Origin: Vibrio madracius
GTDB lineage: Bacteria > Pseudomonadota > Gammaproteobacteria > Enterobacterales > Vibrionaceae
Reading direction: 5' to 3'
Length of the DNA: 7,635 nucleotides
Assembly (NCBI GenBank): GCA_000695745.1
Contig: ASHK01000770.1
Coordinates: forward strand, 1-7,635
Under the pieces are notes generated by a model. That model saw only the letters and a program-made list of their open reading frames with translations. It did not search any database and was not told where the DNA came from. How positions within the stretch are numbered: the first letter of the stretch is position 1; the number at the start of each line of letters is the position of its first letter. A program made the position numbers and the translations under genes. This document shows positions 1-6,626 of the stretch, in pieces.

Positions 1-93
1 AAAGCGGAAGTGGTGGATCTCGATGGTCCGGTGCTGCTTGGCAGCGATATTGACAATGGACTTAGCTATAAAAAAGGTCGGCTACTGCTATAG
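1..93 (+). CDS. C-terminal end of an unidentified protein (5' truncated by the window)
   Basis: Frame 1 is open from the first base and ends at TAG 91-93, giving 30 residues that end in SYKKGRLLL. The stretch is acidic and hydrophobic (EVVDLDGPVLLGSDIDNG) and then basic at the very end. I do not recognise the family, and 30 residues are too few to assign a function. That this is a real gene end is supported by the frame, by the convergent MATE gene downstream, and by a hairpin at 132-162 lying between the two genes. A gene starting in another frame at 23 would run across that hairpin into the MATE gene and is not credible. Confidence 0.55.
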   Translation, partial: KAEVVDLDGPVLLGSDIDNGLSYKKGRLLL

Positions 94-125
94 CACTCAA
101 AAGCATTCACTCTCAATGAAAGAGC

Positions 126-162
126 AAAAAAAACGCGTGACCCTTTTCAGGTGTCACGCGTT
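126..162 (-). terminator. Rho-independent terminator of the MATE pump gene
   Basis: A 10-bp perfect stem (132-141 with 153-162, AACGCGTGAC/GTCACGCGTT) begins 7 bases beyond the stop codon of the minus-strand gene. Read on the minus strand it runs straight into an eight-T tract (126-133). Read on the plus strand the tail is poorer (GTTACTTTT), so it may only weakly stop the upstream plus-strand gene. Confidence 0.9.
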
Positions 163-169
163 GTTACTT

Positions 170-1573
170 TTAGCTGGTAACTATTTCCCCAGGCACCGCA
201 TCGGCCATGGTCTGAGGACGTTTTTTAATCACATGGCGTAAACGCAGTAACATCAAGACTGCAGCCACACTCAACCCTGTTACAATGCCTACCCAAAAGC
301 CTTTTTCGCCCATCGCTGGCACAATATGATCGGTCAAACCAAGCACCACACCGAGCGGTAACGCCAATCCCCAATAAGAAGCGATCGCCAACAGCATAGG
401 GACTTTGGTGTCTTTGTAACCACGGAGCGCACCATTTGATGAGGTTTGTAGCGCATCACTGAATTGGTACATCGCAGTAAACACCAATAGTGTTGCCGCT
501 GTTGCACTCACGGCAGGGTCGGTCGTATAAAGTCGAATAATCACGTCAGGGAACAACAAGAAGATCGTCACCGACAGCAGTGACATCAATCCTGCAACCA
601 AAATACCGATTTTGCTGCGCTCTATTGCACCTAATTCATCTTTAGCACCCAAGGCATGCCCAACCCGAATCGTGATGCCAAACGAAATACTCATTGGAAT
701 CACATACGTCATGCTAGAGATGTTCAGTGCGATCTGTGCGGCGGCTACGTTTTCCGCACCAATACGACCAATAAGCAAAGCAATAACAGCAAAAATACTG
801 CCGCAGACCGCGATGTTCATCCCAATAGGTAGCCCTAACCTAAGCAAATGAATCATCTCTTTTGCTCTTGGTTTAATATCAGTAAAACGAATGATGGTTT
901 TATAGTGGTGATGGCTTTTAATGTAGGAGTACAAGAGTCCAGACATTAGCCAATACACTAAACTGGTTGCCCAGCCACAGCCCACTGCGCCAAGTTCAGG
1001 AAACCCGAACTTGCCATAAATCAAAACGTAGTTGACCGGAATATTCACCAACAAACCAATAACCGAAATGATCATTGGCGCTTTAGTGTTGTTCATCCCT
1101 TCGCAAAAACCATTTAAGGTATAGAACAGAGCAATACCCGGCACACCAAATGCCAACGCAAAGGCGTAATCACTGCCAATAGGAATAATTTCTGAAGCAA
1201 CGCCTATCCACTCTAAGATCGGTTTAGCACTGACCAAATACGCCACTAATAGCGCACTGGAAATCAATGCGAGCCAAACCATTTGGAAAAACTCAATAGA
1301 GATGCTCTCAAAATCTCGCGCACCACGGTGATAAGCCACTACAGGTGTAAGTGCCATAATGACACCACGAAGCAATAACAAAACCGGAATCCATAAGCTG
1401 GCACCCAAAGCTATCGCAGCAAGATCAGCGGCACTGACTTGCCCAGCCATCGTGGTATCGACAAACCCCATCGCTTGTGTTGCCAATTGGGTCAAAATAA
1501 TAGGAATCGACAGATGCATCAGTGCACCCGATTCACGAGTAAAACGAGAAAAAGGACGAGTAGTCGTTTGCAT
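170..1573 (-). CDS. MATE-family multidrug efflux transporter (NorM/VcmA-like)
   Basis: An inner-membrane antiporter that by family exports cationic drugs and dyes using an inward Na+ or H+ gradient. The 467-residue product has the usual MATE length and a 12-helix hydrophobic pattern in two homologous halves. Recognisable motifs are MGFVDTTMAG in TM1 (Asp39), VNIPVNY, KFGFPELGAVGCGWAT, IRVGHALG, YQFSDALQ (Asp373) and GALRGYKD. From remembered NorM sequences, Asp39 and Asp373 match the cation-site residues Asp36 and Asp371, but the TM7 Glu255 position is Cys257 here. I chose ATG 1573 (MQTTTRPF) because it puts the N-terminus about as far from TM1 as in NorM. An upstream ATG at 1630 would give 486 residues; neither start has a clear Shine-Dalgarno. 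The gene is probably monocistronic, with its own promoter and terminator. The family is certain; the subfamily (norM, vcmA or vmrA type) is not, so no symbol is given. Confidence 0.93.
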   Translation of the reverse strand: MQTTTRPFSRFTRESGALMHLSIPIILTQLATQAMGFVDTTMAGQVSAADLAAIALGASLWIPVLLLLRGVIMALTPVVAYHRGARDFESISIEFFQMVWLALISSALLVAYLVSAKPILEWIGVASEIIPIGSDYAFALAFGVPGIALFYTLNGFCEGMNNTKAPMIISVIGLLVNIPVNYVLIYGKFGFPELGAVGCGWATSLVYWLMSGLLYSYIKSHHHYKTIIRFTDIKPRAKEMIHLLRLGLPIGMNIAVCGSIFAVIALLIGRIGAENVAAAQIALNISSMTYVIPMSISFGITIRVGHALGAKDELGAIERSKIGILVAGLMSLLSVTIFLLFPDVIIRLYTTDPAVSATAATLLVFTAMYQFSDALQTSSNGALRGYKDTKVPMLLAIASYWGLALPLGVVLGLTDHIVPAMGEKGFWVGIVTGLSVAAVLMLLRLRHVIKKRPQTMADAVPGEIVTS

Positions 1574-1657
1574 GAAAGTTCTAAACACCAATAGAAATGC
1601 ACCAGTGATGGCGGGATGGCGGATGTGCATTTTAGGGTGTGCCCGTTAGGCGGCGAC

Positions 1658-1686
1658 AATATAAACACCTTACCCATAAATTTCAA
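1658..1686 (-). promoter_or_regulatory. Sigma-70 promoter of the MATE pump gene
   Basis: On the minus strand TTGAAA (1686-1681) and TATATT (1663-1658) are separated by exactly 17 bases, each box matching the consensus at 5 of 6 positions. Transcription would begin near 1651, about 20 bases before ATG 1630 and about 78 before ATG 1573. It therefore does not decide between the two starts. Confidence 0.6.
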
Positions 1687-1710
1687 TAGCGTAAATCGAC
1701 AAGAATTGTA

Positions 1711-1739
1711 TTGAAGTTCGTCACAAAAGCACGCAGAAT
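1711..1739 (+). promoter_or_regulatory. Possible sigma-70 promoter of the helicase gene
   Basis: TTGAAG (1711-1716), 17 bases, then CAGAAT (1734-1739); each box matches at 4 of 6 positions. A start near 1746 would leave a leader of about 95 bases before ATG 1840. A second -10-like hexamer, TATAAC at 1776-1781, has no acceptable -35. This is a weak call based on spacing and position. Confidence 0.3.
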
Positions 1740-1839
1740 AGCGCGCCTTACCCTATCCTTGGGTTTACGGCCTTATATAACGATAGATTCGCTCTATCCC
1801 ATGACTGCCACTTTTCTCACTCCACTGACGAGTACCACT

Positions 1840-3272
1840 ATGAGTTTTGAATCCTTAGGTCTTTCGACTCCTATTCTTCGTGCTATCCAAGAATTAGGTT
1901 ACGAAAAGGCATCACCAATTCAAGAGCAAGCCATTCCTGCTATTATAGAAGGCAAGGATGTCATGGCAGCCGCACAAACCGGCACTGGTAAAACCGCTGG
2001 TTTTGCCCTACCGCTACTTGAAAGATTAAACTCTGGTCAGCGAGTGAAAGGCAATCATATTCGCGCGCTTATTCTAACCCCAACGCGCGAACTGGCTGCA
2101 CAGGTTCACGAGAGCGTGTTCAAATACAGCATCCACCTTCCACTTACCTCTCAATGTGTGTTTGGTGGTGTGAAAATCAATCCACAAATGCTGAAACTAC
2201 GCAAAGGCTGCGACGTCATGGTCGCCACCCCAGGTCGTCTGCTCGATTTGTACCAGCAAAACGCTATCAAGTTCTCTCAACTTGAAGTGCTCGTGCTTGA
2301 TGAAGCTGACCGTATGTTGGATATGGGGTTCTTCCGTGATATTAAGAAGATCCTCGATCTGCTACCTAAAATCGTCAAAACCTACTGTTCTCCGCTACAT
2401 TCTCCAATGAGATTCGTGATTTAGCGAAAGGCTTAGCTCAATAACCAGTTGAAGTCTCAGTCACACCACCAAACTCAACCACGGCACTGGTCGAACAAAG
2501 CCTTTATATGGCAGATAAGAAGCAAAAACCAGCGATGCTGGCAAAACTGATTGATGATGGGAACTGGAAACAAGTCTTAGTTTTTTGTAAGACCAAACAC
2601 GGTGCTAACCGTCTGGCTCGCTTCCTTGAAGGCAAGAAGATCACCGCGTTGGCGATTCATGGCAACAAGAGCCAAGGTGCACGAACTAAAGCACTTGAGC
2701 ACTTTAAAACAGGTCAAATTCGCGTGCTAGTCGCGACTGATATTGCAGCTCGTGGCCTTGATATTCCGCAGTTGCCGCAAGTTGTAAACTTCGATCTTCC
2801 TCATGTCTCAGAAGATTACGTCCACCGAATCGGGCGCACGGGTCGTGCCGGTGAAACTGGCAAAGCGTACTCTCTCGTGTGTGCTGATGAGGCAAAAGAG
2901 CTCTTCGGTATTGAAAGACTGATCGGCAAGCTTATCAACCGTTTCGAATTAGACGGCTTCAAGCCTGTAAATGCGGTTCCAGAATCAAAGTTGGACACAC
3001 GTCCGATCAAACCGAAGAAGCCTAAAAAACCGAAACAGCCTAAACAGGGCGGGCAAGAGAAAGCCAACACATCAGGACATGGTCGTGCTGATAAGCCGCG
3101 TTCAGAAAAGCCGCGCAAACCAAGACGATTCAATGCCCAGCGTAATGCCGAAGGTGAGTCGGATAAGTCAAGACCACGAAATGGCAATGGCAATGGCAAA
3201 AATCGTAAACCAAGAGCCAACAAACCTCGTTCAAGCAAGTCTCAAACGAACAAACCACAGCAAAGCGCATAA
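1840..3272 (+). pseudogene. rhlE: RhlE-type DEAD-box ATP-dependent RNA helicase, frame disrupted
   Basis: Intact, this would be an RNA helicase of about 477 residues that unwinds RNA duplexes in ribosome assembly and RNA decay. The start at 1840 gives the family N-terminus MSFESLGLS. The first segment holds the Q motif (SPIQEQAIP, 25-33), Walker A (AQTGTGKT, 45-52), PTRELA (81-86), TPGR (130-133) and DEAD (154-157). After Lys177 the frame is lost: 17 unrelated residues lead to TAG 2422-2424. Inserting one base at the AAAA run 2368-2371 restores [15 protein letters not shown], including motif III (SAT). In that frame TAA 2442-2444 interrupts the gene, after which it is open to TAA 3270-3272 with motif IV (VLVFCKTKHGANRLA), motif V (VATDIAARGLDI) and motif VI (YVHRIGRTGRAG). 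A Lys/Pro/Arg/Asn-rich RNA-binding-like tail with a 6-bp x3 repeat (3181-3198) follows. Everything outside about 2368-2447 looks normal. It could be a true pseudogene or a good gene carrying sequence errors. The start has only a poor GAG-type Shine-Dalgarno. Confidence 0.88.
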
Positions 3273-3281
3273 CTAAAATAG

Positions 3282-3314
3282 CAAAAAGCCCACAACTCAG
3301 TTGTGGGCTTTTTG
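3282..3314. terminator. Bidirectional Rho-independent terminator
   Basis: A 14-bp perfect stem (3282-3295 with 3301-3314) has a five-base loop, CTCAG. It carries an A run on the left and a T run on the right, so it makes a GC stem plus U-tract on either strand. It lies 9 bases after the helicase stop and 23 bases beyond the stop of the convergent transpeptidase gene, and so can serve both. Confidence 0.92.
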
Positions 3315-3337
3315 TTTGTGAATCTGTTTGTTATCTA

Positions 3338-3973
3338 TTATGCACTTGCATAAATAACGCTACCACCTTTTATGGTGTCGATAATCTCTTTAGACAACTT
3401 TTCTGGCAAAGCAGGACATCCCCAACTGCGACCAAGATAACCATTCTTTCGGATAAAGGATTCATTGGCGTAATCAGCACCATGAACAACGATATAGCGG
3501 TTACGTGCATTGTCATTGACGCCTTTAGTCAACCCATCCAGCCTCAGAGAGTAACCATTGGCACCATAGTATGTCGAATCGGTTAAGAAAGTTCCGAGCG
3601 AGGTTTGACGAGAATTGATGATGTTAGAGAATTTAGTTGCTGTCTTTTTACCACTATTTACGCCATGTGATACATAAGTATTATACATTAATGACTTTTT
3701 CTCTAAGTCAATGACATAAAAACGTTTTTCTGTAGAGGGCTTGGAATAATCGATAATCGTCAATAATGGTTTCGAGCGATTTTCAGTATTTTCATAGGCT
3801 AGATAAGCATTCTTAAATAATTGAAAATCAACAACTTTAGATAAGTTAGCACTCTTATATATACCAATTGCTTCATCAGTGGGAGATAACGTCGCACTAC
3901 GAGCACTAAAAGAGAATAAAAATAAAGCGAAGGAAAACACAATCCAACATTGAGATTTAGAAAATTTAATCAT
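3338..3973 (-). CDS. Secreted murein L,D-transpeptidase catalytic-domain protein (YkuD_2 type)
   Basis: A 211-residue exported protein of the YkuD-like fold that is expected to act on peptidoglycan stem peptides in the periplasm. Residues 1-26 form a signal peptide: Lys3 and Lys6, a hydrophobic core at 10-22, and a cleavage site after Ala-Arg-Ser (24-26). The C-terminal half carries the catalytic features: VSHG (101-104), TSLGTF (124-129), VVHGADYA with His164, and GRSWGCPALP with Cys186 as the presumed nucleophile. This SxGCPALP arrangement is typical of the small single-domain family (Pfam YkuD_2), not of the LysM-bearing Ldt enzymes. Whether it makes cross-links, attaches lipoprotein or cuts is not known from sequence. 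The start ATG 3973 directly precedes the signal peptide but has no clear ribosome binding site. The gene is more AT-rich than its neighbours, is convergent with the helicase, and lies 267 bases downstream of the cation transporter on the same strand, probably as a separate transcript. Confidence 0.88.
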   Translation of the reverse strand: MIKFSKSQCWIVFSFALFLFSFSARSATLSPTDEAIGIYKSANLSKVVDFQLFKNAYLAYENTENRSKPLLTIIDYSKPSTEKRFYVIDLEKKSLMYNTYVSHGVNSGKKTATKFSNIINSRQTSLGTFLTDSTYYGANGYSLRLDGLTKGVNDNARNRYIVVHGADYANESFIRKNGYLGRSWGCPALPEKLSKEIIDTIKGGSVIYASA

Positions 3974-4240
3974 TATTACAACAAGTTATATCAAAAACAG
4001 GCAAACATTGAATCTTTACCACACTAAGGCTTATATTATCTTAAGTTAACTATTAATAAAGTCCAGTTTACCATTATTTACATATTTAAATCTAATTAGG
4101 TAATTACAACTAACAGAAAAAACCAATAATCATATAGCTATCAATACATTAGATAATGATAAGCCGAGGTAGGAAAATAATAGCACCGACCTCTGCCCAT
4201 CATAAGCATACAATGACATATTATGCAGCTACGCTATCAT
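3974..4240. other. AT-rich intergenic spacer
   Basis: This 267-base stretch between two minus-strand genes is visibly the most AT-rich part of the window, and I find no credible coding frame in it. It should hold the promoter of the transpeptidase gene; several TATAAT-like hexamers occur on the minus strand, but none has a good -35 at proper spacing with a sensible leader length. A short imperfect hairpin (GAGGT 4166-4170 with ACCTC 4189-4193) could lie at the end of the transporter transcript, but it has no U-tract. Confidence 0.5.
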
Positions 4241-5194
4241 TTAACGTCGTATTCTCATCGACTGTAAATGTCGGTACAAGTATACCCACAACCCAATAGC
4301 CAGTAGTATCATGCTCACCGTTATCCCCCAAAAACCCCAAGGGCTATGTGTTTCAGGAATGCCTCCTACGTTCATCCCCAACAACCCGGAAACAAAGGTC
4401 ATCGGTAAAAATACCGTCGCAACTATGGTGAGTCGAAAGCTCGACTCTGACATGACTTCCGCGCGATTGGCATTATCTAAATTTTGTAGAACATCAATTC
4501 TATTAATTAAGTCATCGAGATTATCAATATTAAGGCTGACATGGTTTGAAGACCTCAATAAAGCAGTACGGTCCTCTTTCTCTAAATTCAGCGTCGCATC
4601 TTCCATGCGAATAAGTAGCGCATTGCGAAGCACCGTCAATATACGTCTTATTTTACATATATCGCCGCGTAACTTTAGTAATAATTCCGCATCAAATTCG
4701 TCTTGGCTATCAAAATAACGGTCTTCAATCACAGCCAGTTGGTCAGACATAGTAAAGGTTATTTTTTCAATATATACGATAAGATTTTTTACGATCGCTT
4801 TAAATACATCAACCACTCTAACGTTAGATTGAGCATCATTATTTACCAGCAATTGCGAGTAGGTTCGGTCAATAGCACTAACAGGGTGATAGCGAACCGT
4901 GATAATTCGGCTGGTATCGAAGAATATTTTTAAATCGATCAATCCAAGCGATTGTGTGACCGGTTTCTCACTGCTGATCATCAATGCTACCAATACACTG
5001 CCATCATGAAGATTGCGGTGATTAACAAAATTCTTTCTTAATAAGAAATTTATCAAGTCTTCTGCTAAGCCACTCTCTTTAGTCAACCAATGGTGATCTT
5101 CCTCCTTGGATAAATCCAAATCAATCCAACACGGTTGTTCTTTTCCTTGATGACCTTCAACACGCTGAGCATTTAACGGAGTAATAACTGGCAT
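4241..5194 (-). CDS. ZntB/CorA-family divalent cation transporter
   Basis: A membrane protein of 317 residues in the two-TM CorA superfamily, which forms pentameric channels or transporters for Mg2+, Zn2+ or related ions. Numbering from this start: a soluble N-terminal domain (about 1-140, with PCWIDLDL near 21-28), a long helical stalk (about 140-250), TM1 (about 254-272) with FLPMTFVSGLLGMNVGGIP, and TM2 (about 286-307) followed by a short basic tail. The GMN signature at 273-275 sits at the mouth of TM1. The segment FLPxTFxxGLxGxNxGGIP resembles ZntB more than CorA, whereas GMN itself is the CorA form. ATG 5194 is chosen because GAGG lies six bases before it; a GTG at 5200 would give 319 residues but directly abuts that GAGG. 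The gene is divergent from kch and shares its promoter region. Ion specificity cannot be read from sequence. Confidence 0.87.
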   Translation of the reverse strand: MPVITPLNAQRVEGHQGKEQPCWIDLDLSKEEDHHWLTKESGLAEDLINFLLRKNFVNHRNLHDGSVLVALMISSEKPVTQSLGLIDLKIFFDTSRIITVRYHPVSAIDRTYSQLLVNNDAQSNVRVVDVFKAIVKNLIVYIEKITFTMSDQLAVIEDRYFDSQDEFDAELLLKLRGDICKIRRILTVLRNALLIRMEDATLNLEKEDRTALLRSSNHVSLNIDNLDDLINRIDVLQNLDNANRAEVMSESSFRLTIVATVFLPMTFVSGLLGMNVGGIPETHSPWGFWGITVSMILLAIGLWVYLYRHLQSMRIRR

Positions 5195-5234
5195 TGGCAC
5201 CCTCGCTGTTATTGTTACTTTACTACCAAGATAG

Positions 5235-5262
5235 ATTTTACGCGTTAAGGGTTAATTGTGAA
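5235..5262 (-). promoter_or_regulatory. Sigma-70 promoter of the ZntB/CorA-like gene
   Basis: On the minus strand TTCACA (5262-5257) and TAAAAT (5240-5235) are 16 bases apart, each matching consensus at 5 of 6. Transcription would start near 5228, about 34 bases before ATG 5194. The -35 box overlaps that predicted for kch on the other strand. Confidence 0.5.
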
Positions 5263-5285
5263 GTATTTACCCTGTCCTATATACT
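5256..5285 (+). promoter_or_regulatory. Sigma-70 promoter of kch
   Basis: TTGTGA (5256-5261) is followed after 18 bases by TATACT (5280-5285), or after 16 bases by TATATA (5278-5283). A start near 5292 would give a leader of about 59 bases before ATG 5351. A 7-bp inverted repeat covers the -10 (see the separate entry). Confidence 0.45.
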
Positions 5286-5295
5286 AACAGTATAT
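5279..5295. repeat. Perfect inverted repeat over the kch -10 region
   Basis: ATATACT (5279-5285), AAC spacer, AGTATAT (5289-5295). The 17-base dyad overlies the predicted -10 and start site of kch, a place where a repressor could act. It consists mainly of A and T, so chance is a real alternative. Confidence 0.4.
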
Positions 5296-5350
5296 GGCAC
5301 GACGACACTGGTCGTTTGTATGCCAATTATCACGTTTTTTGGGGTGCTTC

Positions 5351-6565
5351 ATGGTTTTGAAAACCTACTCAACTCTTTGGCAAAAATGGCGAGGCCTATG
5401 GCGTCGAATTCGCCACAGCTTAATCGCCATCGCCGTGTTTATTAACGGCCTGTTTATTATCAATACGATTTGGGGCATTAAGTACAGTCTTGTTGATTTA
5501 ATGCAGCTCGAAGACTTTGCTAATGTTGATTGGGCTAACCTCGCCAATGGACCATGGTTTCTTCTTGGCCTGTTCTTAATGATCAACGCATTTGGCCTGC
5601 TCTTTCGAGCTCGTATCGCGTGGTCGGTTAGCATCATTTTATTAATGATCACATTAATATTCACTTGGCACTTCTTTCCTAACCTAACGCACAGTCTGGT
5701 GTTAAACCTTGTCACCTTGTTGAGTTTGTTGGTTTTAAGCAAAGACTTCGACCGCTCAAGCGCGACGGCTGGGGGGATTTTTGCCTTTATCAGCTTTACG
5801 GTTCTGATTTTCTATTCCAGTTATGGCGCGCTCTATTTTGGCAATGAATTCAAGCCTGCAATTTCTGACCTGACCACCGCTTTTTATTTCGCAATTGTAA
5901 CGATGACCACGGTAGGTTACGGCGATATCGTTCCCTTGTCTGAACCTGCCAGATTATTTACTGTTTCTGTCATCATTGCAGGTATTACCGTCTTCGCGAC
6001 GTCCGTGACTACTGTACTTGGCCCGCTCATACGCGGGGGATTAAACAAACTCGTTAAAGGCAACCAAAGAAAAATGAAGAGAAAAGATCATTATATTGTA
6101 TGCGGTACTTCGGTTTTGGCGATTGCGACAGCAAATCAACTACTTGCTCGTGGTCTGAGCGTCACCATCTTAACGATTGAACCAGAAGAAAACTTTCCCA
6201 TCATTCAGCAACGTGTCTCTGGCGATGTGGATATTCTTTCTGGAGATAGTAGTGATAATTCCGTGCTGCAACTTGCAGGGATTAGTCAGTGCCGTGCACT
6301 GCTTGCACTGACGGATAATGATGCTGATAACGCGTTTATCGTTCTTACTGCCAAAGACTTTTCGCCGTCAACCAAAACAGTTCTTGCCGTCAATGACGCC
6401 AAAAATATGAATAAGGTGAAACAAGTGAAAGCCGATATCGTGCTATCACCACTTCTGTTTGGCAGTAAAGTTCTCGCCAGTATGATGTCTGGCGAACCGC
6501 TCGACAACGATCGTTTGGTGGCTATGTTACTCAATTCAGGGCAAGGGTTGTTCGATAAACAATGA
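5351..6565 (+). CDS. kch: Voltage-gated-like potassium channel with RCK domain (Kch)
   Basis: An inner-membrane K+ channel of 404 residues, close in length and sequence to remembered E. coli Kch (417). The N-terminal half is a six-TM channel core (about 23-225) with the selectivity filter TVGYGD at 187-192 in MTTVGYGDIVPLSE, preceded by the pore helix TTAFYFAIVTM. The inner helix leads through GPLIRGGLNKLVKGN into a cytoplasmic RCK/TrkA-N Rossmann domain (about 245-385) with HYIVCGTSVLAI, GDSSDNSVLQLAGI, LTDNDADNAFIVLTAKD and KTVLAVND. ATG 5351 is chosen because GGGGTG precedes it and MVLKTYSTLWQKW aligns with the Kch N-terminus; the frame is open back to an ATG at 5294 that has no such support. 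Met242, at the channel-RCK junction, matches the internal start known in E. coli. In E. coli the channel is normally silent and its role is unclear. The gene is divergent from a ZntB/CorA-like transporter. Confidence 0.95.
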   Translation: MVLKTYSTLWQKWRGLWRRIRHSLIAIAVFINGLFIINTIWGIKYSLVDLMQLEDFANVDWANLANGPWFLLGLFLMINAFGLLFRARIAWSVSIILLMITLIFTWHFFPNLTHSLVLNLVTLLSLLVLSKDFDRSSATAGGIFAFISFTVLIFYSSYGALYFGNEFKPAISDLTTAFYFAIVTMTTVGYGDIVPLSEPARLFTVSVIIAGITVFATSVTTVLGPLIRGGLNKLVKGNQRKMKRKDHYIVCGTSVLAIATANQLLARGLSVTILTIEPEENFPIIQQRVSGDVDILSGDSSDNSVLQLAGISQCRALLALTDNDADNAFIVLTAKDFSPSTKTVLAVNDAKNMNKVKQVKADIVLSPLLFGSKVLASMMSGEPLDNDRLVAMLLNSGQGLFDKQ

Positions 6566-6596
6566 CCCCCTAGGCTCTGCTCACGTTTCCTCCCTT

Positions 6597-6626
6597 TGAC
6601 CGTACTTATTGCAATAAGTACGGTCA
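6597..6626. repeat. 30-bp perfect palindrome downstream of kch
   Basis: Bases 6597-6626 equal their own reverse complement, centred on TGCA (6610-6613 region), with outer arms TGACCGTACTTATTG. It starts 31 bases after the kch stop. As RNA it would make a stem of about 13 bp with a TTGC-type loop, but pyrimidine-rich GCTCCCCTCTCC follows instead of a U-tract on the plus strand, and the minus strand also lacks one. It may be a 3' end stabilising hairpin, a Rho-assisted terminator, or a dyad protein site. Confidence 0.8.

Noticed and set aside
1711..1839. Upstream ATG-type or TTG starts extending the helicase by up to 43 residues
   Set aside because: The conserved RhlE N-terminus is MSFESLGLS at 1840. 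The upstream residues resemble no helicase, and 1711-1739 looks like a promoter.
2368..2444. Programmed ribosomal frameshift in rhlE
   Set aside because: No standard slippery heptamer with a stimulatory structure is visible, and a second stop at 2442 would still block the product.
2816..3238. Antisense and alternative-frame reading frames inside the helicase, pump, channel and oxidoreductase genes
   Set aside because: They lie wholly within well-supported genes, have no recognisable motifs and follow from the codon composition of the sense gene, such as the Lys/Pro/Arg-rich tail.
4166..4193. Hairpin GAGGT/ACCTC as terminator of the ZntB/CorA-like gene
   Set aside because: The stem is five base pairs with a long loop and no U-tract on the minus strand.
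5296..5312. Sigma-54-like TGGCACG upstream of kch
   Set aside because: No TTGC-type -12 element lies at the required distance, and a sigma-70 pair is nearby.
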